This document shows, in pieces, positions 12,327-23,029 of a stretch of DNA of 64,000 nt. Below the pieces are notes generated by a model. It searched no databases and was not told the DNA's origin. It saw nothing but the letters and a program-made list of their open reading frames with translations. Made by a program: the position numbers and the translations under genes. The DNA is from Glycine soja (lineage: Eukaryota; Streptophyta; Magnoliopsida; Fabales; Fabaceae). Every line of letters begins with the position of its first letter. The stretch's first letter is position 1. The DNA lies in NCBI RefSeq assembly GCF_004193775.1, contig NC_041019.1:19968259-20032258 (forward strand). The letters are read 5' to 3'.

Positions 12327-13830
12327 TGTTGGATCAAGTGGCCTCGAAATAATTAAGAAGAGGGGGGAGGGGGGTGAATTAATTATTAACGAACCTTTAC
12401 TAATTAAAAATTTATCCTTCTTAATGTTACCAAAAGTAAAAGCAATAATTAAAGTGCATAGCGGAAATTAAAGAGTGTAGGGAAGAAGAAGACAAACACA
12501 AGAGTTTTACACTGGTTTGACAATAACCCGTGCCTACATCCAGTCCCCAAGCGACCTGTGGTCCTTGAGATTTCTTTTCAACCTTGTAAAATCCTTTACA
12601 AGCAAAGATCCACAAGGGATGTACCCTCCCTTGTTCTCTTTGAACAACCTAGTGGATGTACCCTCCACTAGAACTAATCCACAAGAGATGTACCCTCTCT
12701 TGTTCTCAGTCACAATAACCCAAGTAGATGTACCCTCTACTTGTACCATAAAGGATGTACCCTCCAATGTGTTAAGACAAAGTTCTCAGGTGGTTAGTCC
12801 TTTGAAACTTTGTGAAGGGGGAAACAAAAGAATTCTCAGGCGGTTAGTCCTTTGAAATCTTTTGTTTTAGGGAAAAGGAAGAATCAAAAGAATTCTCAGA
12901 CTGTGTCATTTTGAATTCTTTGACAAGGGAGAAGGGAGACACAAAAGAATTCAGGCGGTTAGTCCTGGACAAATTCTTTTTGGCAAAGGGAGAAGTGAAA
13001 GAAAAAGATGAATAGCACACTTTTGTTTTCAAGGTTTGGAAAACCAGAAAACTTTAGAAAGCTTTTTGCAAAGGAAGAAGAAGAAGATGTTCAAAGAGAT
13101 TCAAAGGTTGTAAAAGAATATGTGGAAAATTTGTTTGTAAAGATTGTAAGTGAGTCTCTTAAAATACAAGTCAAGGTCTTACTTTTATAGACTCTTCAAA
13201 TCTGGTCAAGAAAACCATTAGAAGAGTTATAACTTTTAGAAAAACCTGAAAACCATTGGAAGAGTTACATCTTTTGATTTTTGTTCAAAACTTGTCATTG
13301 GTAATCGATTACCAAATCATTGTAATTGATTACACAAAGTATTTTTGTGAAAGGATATGACTCTTCACAATTGAATTTGAATTTCAACGTTCAAACACAC
13401 TGGTAATCGATTATCAAATCATTGTAATCGATTACACCATTTTGAAATCAATTGGAACATTGTAAATTCAGTTGAAAGCTTTTTAAAAACAATCTTTGCT
13501 ATTGGTAATCGATTACAATAAACTGGTAATCGATTACCAGAGTAAAAACTCTTTGGTAAAAGGTTTTGTGAAAAATTCATGTGCTACTCAATGTTTTGAA
13601 AAAACTTTTTAGTACTTATCTTGATTGAGTCTTTTCTTGATTCTTGAATCTTCAACTTGATTATTCTTGATTCTTGATTCTTGAAACTTGAAATCAAATT
13701 TCTCTTGATACTTGAAGTGTTCTTGACTCAATCTTGAACTCATTTTTCTTGGGCTTTTTGTCATCATCTTTGTTATCATCAAAACTCCTTGAATCAATCT
13801 TGATTCATCATCATGAAGCTTGTTTCTACA
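12327..13830 (-). mobile_element. Solo LTR with perfect target duplication, inserted in gag
   Basis: A 1504-bp block, TG at 12327 and CA ending at 13830, is flanked by identical TGTAT at 12322-12326 and 13831-13835. On the minus strand it begins TGTAGAAACAAGC, has a TATA box (ctataaaagt, 13181-13190) and ends CACTTGATCCAACA. It contains the perfect palindrome CTGGTAATCGATTACCAG (13523-13540) and further copies of its core. A block of gatgtaccctcc phrases repeats six times at 12617-12770. The gag frame upstream (LEALLAQQQYAIEK) stops exactly at the junction. Confidence 0.92.
13181..13190 (-). promoter_or_regulatory. Putative TATA box of the gag-inserted solo LTR
   Basis: Minus-strand CTATAAAAGT lies downstream of the AATCGATTA cluster and upstream of the G-rich LTR tail. 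This is the expected U3 position. Confidence 0.5.
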
Positions 13831-13835
13831 TGTAT

Positions 13836-15300
13836 AAACCAATTCAACCTTTTCAATAGCATATTGTTGTTGTGCAAGTAATGCTTCCAAATTGTTTCTC
13901 CACATAGTGAACTTGGATAAAGGTTTTAGCAAGCATTCAACCTTTACTTCTAAAACATACATCCTTCACAAAGAAAGTGACATTAGTGGTGTTAGTGCAA
14001 TTACAAGAAGAGTTGTTCTTTTCTTTTTCTAATTTTTTTTTTCTTTTTCTTCCAACAACTCTTTTTGAATTTCCACTAGTTTATCCAGATGGAACCTCAA
14101 TTTACATTAAAGAAGATTATTTGCAATGACCAACTTTTGTGCTTCTTGATGCATTTCATTGAAAACATCTAGTAGCTGATCATAGTTATCATCATCATCA
14201 CTTTCAGCTTCATTGTTTGCCATCAAACACAAATTTTCTTCATCCTCTTCATTGTTGTCACTGGAAGTTGTTGATTAATCATCATCCCAAGCGATATATG
14301 CCTTCTTCTTTTTGAATGAATCCTTATTCTTCTTATCTCCTTGTTGCTTCTTTTGGTAGATGGGGTTGTCTACCTTAAAATAACATTTCTTTCCGTACTC
14401 GAAGCAAGTGTATCCATTGGAGGAAGATGGTTCTCCTTTCTTGAGATTCTTCTTAGGCTGAAAGGTTATGTTTTCATAGTCCTTTTTTTTCTTAAGGAAT
14501 TTGTTGAACCTTTTCACAAGTTCAAATTTTCAGCATTGTCATCCTCATGTTCATCACTTCATGGAATGCTAGTCTTCAATGTCAAACCTCTATTTTTCTT
14601 ATCTATAGCTTCTTCTCCAGCCATTCTTGTCAAGTCCATTTCATATTCCCTCTGCTGCCCAAACAATTCAGCATGTGTCATGGTGACAAGGTCTTTTGAT
14701 TCAGAAATTGTTGTGACCTTTGGCTGCCATGTTTTGTTGAGGGATTTCAGCACCTTGACATTGATCTCTTCTTATTCAAAAATCTTTCAAAGACCCTTGA
14801 GATGGTTTACAATATGTGTAAATCTTTTCTACACATCCTTTATAGTTTCCCCTTACTTCATGCTAAAGGTTTTGTACTCTTGGATAAGCGAATTCTTTCG
14901 AGCTCTCCTTATTTCTGATGTTCCTTCATGTGTGACTTGGATTAAATCCCACATCTCTTAGGCAATTGTGCATGCAGACACCCTAAAAAACTCATAAGAA
15001 TTTAATGAGGAATGTATAATGTTCATTGCCTTGGAATCATATTCACCTTTTTTAATTTCTTCTTGTGACCAAGATTCATAAGGTTTCTCTATAGTCTTGT
15101 TATCAACTACATGGGTTAGAATGGTATATCCATTAACCGTTGCTCTCTAAATGCCTTTATTAACAAACTTCGTGAATATTTTCATTTGAACCTTCCTAAA
15201 AGGGTAGTTCAAGCCACAAAAAAATGGTGGCCTGTTAATGGATACACCCTTAACGAATGGAAATTGATTCCCAACCATAATCTAAAACTATTGACAAAAT
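13836..15300 (-). pseudogene. copia gag of the Sirevirus-type element, decayed
   Basis: Minus-strand reading starts near 15290 with WKVQMKIF-type text, passes PYESWSQEE and EMWDLIQVTHEGTSEI, and continues through 14753-14559 (LKSLNKTWQPKVTTI, LFGQQREYEMDL). This is the UBN2/Retrotran_gag_2 style of copia Gag. A zinc knuckle follows at 14517-14275 but is degenerate: CFEYGKKCYFKVDNP has lost the expected spacing partners. The tail reads SKFTMWRNNLEALLAQQ up to the solo LTR at 13836. Several stops interrupt it. Confidence 0.75.
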
Positions 15301-15323
15301 CTTTATTAACTTTCAAAACTCTA

Positions 15324-15335
15324 GCTCTGATACCA
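15324..15335 (-). other. Primer binding site (initiator tRNA-Met type)
   Basis: Minus-strand TGGTATCAGAGC lies two bases inside the 5' LTR boundary (15338). It is the canonical plant copia primer site and fixes the element's orientation. Confidence 0.9.
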
Positions 15336-15337
15336 AT

Positions 15338-16225
15338 TGTTGGATCAAGCCGAAAATCTAGAAGGGGGGTTGAATAGATTCTTTCAAAATCTTTACCAAA
15401 TCGTTCTTAACACTAATTAAAAAACAACCCTTTAAATCAATCAAAGTTTCCTCAAAAGATCTTTAGAAAATAGAAACTTTTATGATGACCCTTTGAAATT
15501 GATTCCACTTCCAAGATGATTACAAAATACAAAGTTATAGAGAATAAGAGAATCACACAATAGTTTATACTAGTTCAGTCCAATCTGAACCTACATCTAT
15601 TTTGTTCTAAGTCCTCTTAGAACATCCGTTATATAGAGAACACTATGCACACACAATTTTCTAATAGAAAACAAATATTTATCTTGAACCCTACAAGAAA
15701 AGATCCAGAATGGAAACCCTATCGATTCTTCAACATCCCTGGTAACTATAACCAAGAACAACACTCTAAGAAGATTAAAAGATAAGGATCGAATATACCT
15801 GAAATGTGTATCTCTTCGATCTTCAATATTTCTTCACAAGTTGATCAATACATGATTGTAAAATGAGTGATTCTTTGATGAACTTCAATCTTCAAACGTA
15901 TTGCAATGCTATTCTTCTTTAAGACTCTTTTGAAATGTTTTTCACAAATCCTGAACGAATCAAGAGTTTGTTTAAAAAGAAAACACATAGGGGTATTTAT
16001 AAATTTTGACAGTTAAAACAAATCTAATCGATTATAAAAACAGGTAATCCATTAATTCGTCAAAATCCCTTTTTTCTACAATTCCAGAAACTGGTTAATC
16101 GATTATCAGAAAGGGTAATTGATTAATTTATTTCAATCTAAGAATACCAGTTCCTTCTGTGCTAACTGGATACTTGGTTATCATGTCTGGTAATCGATTA
16201 TAGATTCGGACAGAAAACTTCTCTT
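15338..16225 (-). repeat. 5' LTR of the Sirevirus-type element, truncated
   Basis: It matches the 3' LTR from TGTTGGATCAAGC onward, without the Ogre-like insert. Similarity stops abruptly after gaaaacttctctt near 16225. The remaining roughly 350 bp of the LTR is replaced by unrelated AT-rich DNA, so the element was truncated after insertion. Confidence 0.85.
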
Positions 16226-17339
16226 GGAATTGAGATTTAGTACTTTTTATGTTCTAAATGACCAATTCAATTTTTAAAATATTAGTTAATGGAACTTTTA
16301 TTTATAATTATAAAAATTGAAGTGCCTGTGCTTTTTTAAGTCAGTTGAAAGATAAGGATTAATCTCTAGAGGTACTAAGATTCATTAGGGTTGACATCTC
16401 ACAACAAATATTTTTTCATGAGCATGAATTAGGGATTGAACCCATTTAAAAATATTACCATATCAATCACTAGAAGTTTTCTTCAATTCCACTTCATTAT
16501 TTTTCTTAAGGCTTAATTATATTTTAAATTCCTCAAATTAGGGGTATGTTTTTTTTAGTTCTCCAAATAAAAAAAGTTATATTTCTAGTCCTTAAATTTG
16601 AAAAGCAATGTTTTTTAGTTTCTCCCCTCAAATAAATTTTTTTATGTTGTAGTCTCTCAAATTCTGGCGGACTAAAAAGAACATTTTTTTTAAATTTAAG
16701 AGACCAAAAATTAAAAAAAATTATTTAAAGGACTAAAAAAAAGTGATCCCTAATTTGATGAGGGACTAAAAAGAATTAAAATTTTTCCTAATAATGTTCT
16801 TGCCCCTATACATAATTTTCTCTTTAGTTTTTTTTTAAAGAAACTAATTTCTAACTTATTTGATTAATTAAAAAGTTTATTTAGACAAAATGAAGTTGTT
16901 TGAAAACTGAGTTTATTTTACTATAGTTTGTAGCAATTTTTGAAATATTAATTTATGTAATGATTGAGTTCATAAGCTCTTAATTATTTTTTATTCTTCT
17001 AAACCATTTTTTTATTCTTGCTATCTTCTTAGAATTAATATTTTACCCTTCTCATGATTAGAAACTTTGAACACTTTCTTTCATTCTTATCAATTATCAT
17101 TTCTTTATAATATAAAACCTTCAAAATTATACTATAAATTCATTTAGCAAAAAAAATTTAAAAAAACATTATTATGTTAACAAAAAAGTAATTAGCCAAT
17201 GGTAAATTGGCAGCCAACAACAAATAGCTGACAAAAGTAGCTAATAGTACAATGACTACTTTAACTGACAAATGTGATTAGGGATAAAAATGTAGAAGCA
17301 ATTGAGCAAATCCTATTATTTGAAATGTGTGAACCTTTG
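16226..17339. other. AT-rich intergenic DNA, no gene seen
   Basis: Apart from the inverted-repeat element at 16510-16795 I see no coding sequence or recognisable repeat. Confidence 0.6.
16510..16795. mobile_element. MITE-like inverted-repeat element
   Basis: The left arm contains aattcctcaaattagggg. The right arm is its imperfect reverse complement (ccctaatttgatgagggact). Between them lie further paired phrases around agtccttaaatttg / ctcaaattctgg. The block could fold into a long imperfect hairpin and has no coding capacity. The superfamily is not determinable by eye. Confidence 0.5.
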
Positions 17340-18180
17340 GTGGAAGATAGATGGGTGGAGGAATTGAGTGTGGTGAAGGAGGAAGTACTTTACTAGTAGG
17401 TTCTTGCAAAATAGCTCACTTGTGTTGAAGTTATCGGGGGTGTACTTCAAGAAAATCTCGGAGGAGGATAATGGGATATTCATAAGTGCACTTGAAGAAC
17501 ATGAGGTAAAGGAAGTGATTTGGGATTGCAATGGTGAAGTGCTTCTAGGGCCCAATGGATACAATTTCAAATTTATAAATGGCATTTGGAAGGTACTTAA
17601 GGAGGACATTCTTAGAACTTTTACAGAATTTCGTGAAAACATGGTATTACCTAGATGAGCAATCCATCCTTCATTGCTCTCATTCCAAAGGAGAATCCCC
17701 AACATTTAGGTGACTTTAGATCTATATCTTTGATAGGTTGCCTTTACATAATCATTGCCAAGTTGTTTCCCAAGCATTTAGGGGGAGGAGGGATGTGCTA
17801 GGGAAGGTCATTAATGTGAGACAATCTACTTTCTTGGGAGGTAGGAATATGGTTAATGGTATGGTAGTGGAAAAAAAATTATGGATGAGGCTAAGGCTAA
17901 GAAACAACCATGTTTTTTGATTTTGAAAAGGCATATGACTCGGTGAGATGAGAGTTCCTTTACTACATGTTGGAGATAATGGACTTTTTTCATAGATGGA
18001 TAAGGTGGATGGAAAGGTGTATTGAATTTGTAACAATATCATTGTTTGTGAATGATACCCCTACAGAGGAGTTTGGGATGAAAAAGGGGTTGAGACAAGG
18101 GAATCTGTTAGCATCATTCTTATTTTTGGTGGTGGCAGAGAGGCTTACAAGAAGTAGGGAGGAAATGGTTGTGATGTGAA
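17340..18180 (+). pseudogene. LINE reverse transcriptase, N-terminal half (pseudogene)
   Basis: The reading contains EVKEVIWDCNGE, then GPNGYNFKFINGIWKVLK (17404-17658), then in shifted frames ISLIGC, RQSTFLGGRNMVNG and, at 18025-18150, SLFVNDTPTEEFGMKKGLRQGN. These are successive blocks of the RVT_1 domain of plant L1-type LINEs, in the right order. The DD-containing catalytic block is missing because the reading breaks off at 18180, where a gypsy fragment begins. Frameshifts and stops occur throughout. Confidence 0.85.
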
Positions 18181-19544
18181 CCTAACAAGGCTTATAACTT
18201 TTGAACCCACACGCACTTGAATTACACCAACCCAAAGAAAGCTAACAATCAGGTTTGGTGATCCACTCAAACCCTTGAGTACGAGAAACAAGGACCTTAA
18301 GTGTTGGAGACACCACAAGGATGATCAAGCCTTGATAAATCATAAAAATTCTAAAAAGAACAAAAGAGAAAAACTCTCACAAATCTGAATTGTTCATAAT
18401 ACTTGTTTCATTCAACTTAGTGTTGGATAAAATGATCTTTGGCTTTATAACTAGGCATTAAAACCCTATGCAACAACATGTTTACTGGACAAATGAAAAG
18501 GTGTTAATCAACTTGTTTATGTAATAGTTGAATAGATTTATTATCCTCGAGCTGAAAAGATTCATTATTAAACCAAAGTAAAGGAAAAGACATCTTGTTC
18601 AACTCTAAATTTGTCCAAAAATACATCAGTTGGCCATAAAAGCATTCCTTTAGCCCAAAATAACATAATTTCAACCAGCCCATGTATATTTGATAGCCTA
18701 AAGACCTCAATTTGATTGGTTTTGGCCCAAAACTCCTTCTACATCTCCATCCCTAGCCCTAATTAGTGTAAGCGTGTTTAAGCTCAAATTCAGATTGGAC
18801 AGAATTATGGTTGGCCCAAAGGTCTTGAACAAGCCCATTTAATGCTTCCTTGAATCTCTTGGTTATTGCTTTTATAATAGGCCCACTAGCAATTTGAAAA
18901 GGATCCCATAAGTTGCTTGAGTGTTTTTGTTCCAACACTTGATTCTCATCATCACATCTCTCCTCTAAAGTATTCATCCTTGAATCTTCACGTGCTTCAT
19001 ATGGTGATAAATTAACAAAATTGAATGTAGAACTAATATTGTACTCACTAGGAAAATCTATCTTGTATGCATCACCACTTATCCTTTCAAGTACTTGAAA
19101 TGGTCCTTCTCCCCTTAGAGCCAATTTACATTTTCGTTGAGCTGGAAACCTATTTTTCCTCATGTGCACCCACACCCAATCATCTGCTTCAAAGATAACT
19201 CTCTTTCTTTCTTTGTTTGCATGGGATGCATATTGGTCATTTTTCTTTTGAATTTTTTTGTCTAAAACTTTAATGAAGCTTTTTCACCATTTCAATCTTT
19301 TTTTTCATCAAGGCTAGCTCTTTCATCTATAGGCAAAGGTATTAAATCCATAGGAGTTAGTGGATTAAAACCATACACAACTTTGAAAAGAAGAGAAACT
19401 AGTAGATGAATGGACACTCCTATTATATGCAAACTCAACAAATGGAAAACATTCTTCCCAATTCTTATAAACTCCATCCTATCCCACATCCCTTTATTTT
19501 TCTTGTCTTCTTTTAGAATTCCAAATGGTTGCATACGAGATCAC
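18181..19544 (-). mobile_element. Ty3/gypsy fragment inside the LINE
   Basis: It replaces the middle of the LINE. On the minus strand it carries the integrase C-terminal part (19534-18759) followed by about 580 bp of non-coding sequence toward 18181, presumably the element's 3' part. No complete LTR or target duplication is visible. Roughly 900 bp of LINE is missing at the same place, so this is not a simple insertion. Confidence 0.65.
18759..19534 (-). pseudogene. Ty3/gypsy integrase C-terminal region (fragment)
   Basis: 19534-19292 ends with [16 protein letters not shown], the end of the integrase core. After a frame break, 19175-18759 reads MWVHMRKNRFPAQRKCKL and GPFQVLERISGDAYKIDFP, the conserved post-core module of gypsy integrases that links to the 3' LTR. 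The rest of pol is absent. The lysine-rich linker between the parts has stops. Confidence 0.8.
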
Positions 19545-20700
19545 TTATTTGCAACGAAACTTTCTATGGGGAAGGAAAGAGGAAGAAAAGAAGATGGCAT
19601 AGGTGAAGTGAAACTAATTTTGTTTGAGTAAGGACCAAGGCGGTTTAAGGATTAGAAATGTTAAGGTTTTTAATAAATCTCTTTTGGAGAAGTGGAGGTG
19701 GAGAATTTTGAAATAAAAGCTTATGGGTAATTGTGTTAGAATCTAGGTATGGGGTGTTAGTGGCAAGTATTAAAGAAGCTCAATGTAAAAAAAAGGGTCT
19801 TTCTGGTGGAAAGATATTGTGATTGCTTCTAAGGGTGGCAAGAAGGAAAGTTGGTTTGAGTATAAAAAAAAGGTGGTTGGGGATAGGAAGGAAACTTTGT
19901 TTTAGGAAGATGTATGGTTGGTTGAGGAGAGCTTCAAAAATACATACTTGAATTTTATCTTTGTTTGAGCAAAAAAAACAAGGTTGTGTCTAATATGGGG
20001 TTTTGGGTGAATCGCAACTGGTGTTGGGAGTCTATATGGAGAAGAGAAAGCTTTATTTGTGAAGCAGAGATGATAAGTTGTTTGGGTCAATAGTTTGCAA
20101 ATTTCAACCCTACAACAGAAGTGGAGGATTCATGGTCTTAGGAAGAAGATTAGCCTAAGGAGTACACAGTCAAGAATGCTTACCACATGTCACTAAACCA
20201 TGATGAAGAGAAACATCAACACATTTTTTCGTGTCATGTGGAAGCTAAAAGCATAGTCTAAAGTCATGAATTTTATTTTGAGGGTATTTCTTGATAGGAT
20301 TCCAACTTTGGTGAATTTGACACGTATAAATATTGAGAGGATTAATAGAGATTAGACCTTTTTGTTTTTATAATCAAGGTTTGGAATCTAAAAATCAACT
20401 ATTCTTCTTATGTAGGATTTCCTACCAAGTTTGGTTACAATGTTATGAACAAATAGGAGGGAAAAATGTTATACCACAAGATAGTATGACCCACTTTTGG
20501 CAACATACATGGGCAGTCAAAGGTACAAGGAGAATAGGTGCTTGGTGGGTGGTTTAGGCTGCCACAGTATGGTCCACTTGGCTTCAAAGGAGCAACATTA
20601 TATTTAACAATGAAACCTATGATGTCAACAACTATTTGACTTTATCAAGTATAGGTCTTGGGCTTGGTTCAAGTAAAAAAAGGGAATTTTCTCACCATCT
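19545..20700 (+). pseudogene. LINE 3' half: post-RT region and zf-RVT domain (pseudogene)
   Basis: It resumes with LQRNFLWGRKEEEKKMA, then SKDQGGLRIRNVKVFNKSLL and EKWRWRIL. These are the blocks that follow the RT domain in plant LINEs. Further on, DRIPTLVNLTRINIERI and the tryptophan-rich segment near 20560-20680 (ending in SWAW) correspond to the zinc-binding reverse transcriptase domain (zf-RVT). Many stops. It is the same element as 17340-18180, interrupted by the gypsy fragment. Confidence 0.8.
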
Positions 20701-21054
20701 TGTTATGAGTGGAAAATAGATCCACATTGGTCTTTAAAACAACTACTATAATGGAGCACAAGGAGTGTGACAAGATAAGGACTTGACATCAATATGCAAG
20801 TTGTGGAGGCTTCAGTTTTGGAGAGTGACTTACAAAGGAGGACTCTTGATATGATTTAAGTAATATAGCAACCAATGTCTTATTTGAGTAGGATTGTGTG
20901 CCTTTTGTTGTTGATGGTAACATGATTTACCGTCTTGTTTTTTGTTGGTTATTGTTATGATTGTCTTGTTTGGGTTTTATTCATGTAATTATGTATTCTT
21001 TCTTTTGGTGTTTGATTTTTTTTCACATCCTACACCATTAACTACCATGTTTAT

Positions 21055-21098
<44 letters not shown>

Positions 21099-23029
21099 AC
21101 ATATAGTTCGTTTTGGCCTTTTTAAAAAAGGATGTATGTGTTTTTAACATCTTACGCCACTAACTACCATGTTTATACACACACACAGGCATTAAACTAA
21201 TCATTTATGCCTATTAAAAATAAATTCAAACTTTGGACAACAATCATCAAAAGTTGTATGTGTTTTTCATTTCATACGATTGTTCATTCATTGGTTTATT
21301 TGTTTCCTCTACTACTTTTGGAATCTTTTCTCTATGTTTCCTTTCTAATATTTCAAAATCCATAGTTGCTTTTTGAATTTGAATTCATGACAGTTGGTGT
21401 GAATTGCATTTCCAAGAGCATATTCTTTGACAACTTTTATATAAATTGTTAGGAATGTTACTTCTAAAGACTATTTTCTACATAATGCTTCTTGTAGTTG
21501 CTTTCAAATACTATAGTGCTTATGTATCATTCTTCTCATCTTCTAGTTGCTTTGTTTGTATTAATACACTATGGTCTATGTGAATTCTTTCTTATAAACA
21601 CTTATACTTTAGTTCTTAGCATATTGCTTCTAATATTGTATCTTCTGAATAATGCAAATATATTTATCTCATTCTTTGTTTGAATTGCATCTTCTAATGA
21701 AACTTTTGATCATACATAGATTTTGATCTTTCTTCTCTTTGGTCAAATCCATACTTTAATCATACACACCTTTTGGTCCCTCTACACTTTGACCTTCTAA
21801 AAGCAGGTTTGGTCTTCTATGCTTCTGATCAACTTTCTTTTATATATAGTTGCTTCTAATGAGTAGACTTTGTTTTTGGATGCTTACATACTTCATATTG
21901 ATGCTTCTTAAGCTTGGTCTATTTTCTTTGTGATTCCTTCTGATGTATATCACCAAATTTTGTTCTTATAATCACATTTTCAAAGGAAAACATTAGTAGT
22001 TTAAGTTCAAAATACTTAGAATTTGCTTATTGGTAGTTTTTTATCATTAAATTTCATCTCAAAAGAAGTATGACTTCAACAATAAACACTTACCCATCTA
22101 TCAAAGTCTTCAAATCCTTATGCCTTTCTTTAACCCTAAGGGAGTAGATTAATATTTAACACCATTCTAGTTAAGGTGAATAACAAGCAAGTACCAATGT
22201 TCCTTGAAATCGGGTATGAATTAGTCAACTTCACATTATATCATATTAATTGCAAGCTACAATATTAATTTTTTTAAGTAACTATACTACTAATTGCAAG
22301 CTATAATATTACTTATCCATGAATATAGAACAACTCTAGGGTGGTCAAGTTGGCTAAATGGAATTTGGTGGTCAAATTGGAAGTTATTGCCCATAACATG
22401 TTTTAGGTTATTTATATATTATGTAATGTCTTTTTCACCCTTTAATGAAAATATGGAATGACATTTGCACCCTTACTTTTAATGAGATGGTGGTATGAAA
22501 TGAATTTAAAGGTAAAGTGTTATGCATTGCACTTTGGAAACAAAAGTCTTATCTCTACTTTGAAGACTTAGTTGTCTTTGCTATGTTTGAATTCATAAAG
22601 GTAGCAAAGACGATGTTTGTTAACTAGATGTTTATGTTGTGTAGATGGTGATGGCAGAAATTTGAGCTTGCATATTGTTTTGAAATGGTTGTAGCTTTGG
22701 TCTATTGCTTCATACTTGTAAATGGGGGAACGATAAGAAACACCAGTCCAGAAGGTTTGTTTTTGTAGATATATACTTCATGAGTGAACACACCCTAAGT
22801 TATATACTATGAATTATTTTTTTTATCCAATATAATTTTATTTTATTTGGCCTCTAATAAAATAAAATTCTGATAAGATCTACTCATTTAATTCCACCCA
22901 ATTAATTGTGAATTGATCTCTGCATATGCACTGTCTTCTATGTAATTACTCCCTTTGATAATGTACTTCCCGACATATTATAACATTCAAAGATACACTT
23001 CTTATCAAGGAAAACATTTAAAAGAGCCT
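20701..23029. other. No gene seen; AT-rich, with microsatellite and short duplications
   Basis: The beginning may be the 3' untranslated tail of the LINE. The phrase actaccatgtttat followed by acacac occurs at 21041 and again at 21162, a roughly 121-bp local duplication around the CA repeat. A second short duplication (attgcaagctacaatatta) is at 22249 and 22292. Nothing coding is recognisable. Confidence 0.6.
21056..21096. repeat. (CA)n microsatellite, about 20 units
   Basis: Uninterrupted CA dinucleotides for 41 bases. A second, 5-unit CA tract follows at about 21177 in the duplicated copy of the flank. Confidence 0.98.

Larger units (their letters stand above)
3049..16225 (-). mobile_element. 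Ty1/copia retrotransposon, Sirevirus type, degenerate and nested
   Basis: Read on the minus strand the order is: 5' LTR (15338-16225, truncated), primer binding site complementary to initiator tRNA-Met, gag, protease, integrase, reverse transcriptase, RNase H, an extra ORF, polypurine tract, 3' LTR (3049-5496). Domain order PR-IN-RT-RH is diagnostic of copia. The additional ORF between RNase H and the 3' LTR is the layout of Sireviruses. Every coding section has stops and frameshifts. Three unrelated solo LTRs are inserted: in the 3' LTR, in integrase and in gag. Removing them leaves about 9 kb. The 5' LTR lacks roughly its outer 350 bp, so the flanking duplication is lost on that side. Confidence 0.9.

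Noticed and set aside
12517..12855. Plus-strand 112-codon open frame with repeated MYPP/DVPST phrases
   Set aside because: Falls wholly inside the solo LTR with a TGTAT duplication; the repeated peptide only reflects the gatgtaccctcc DNA repeat.
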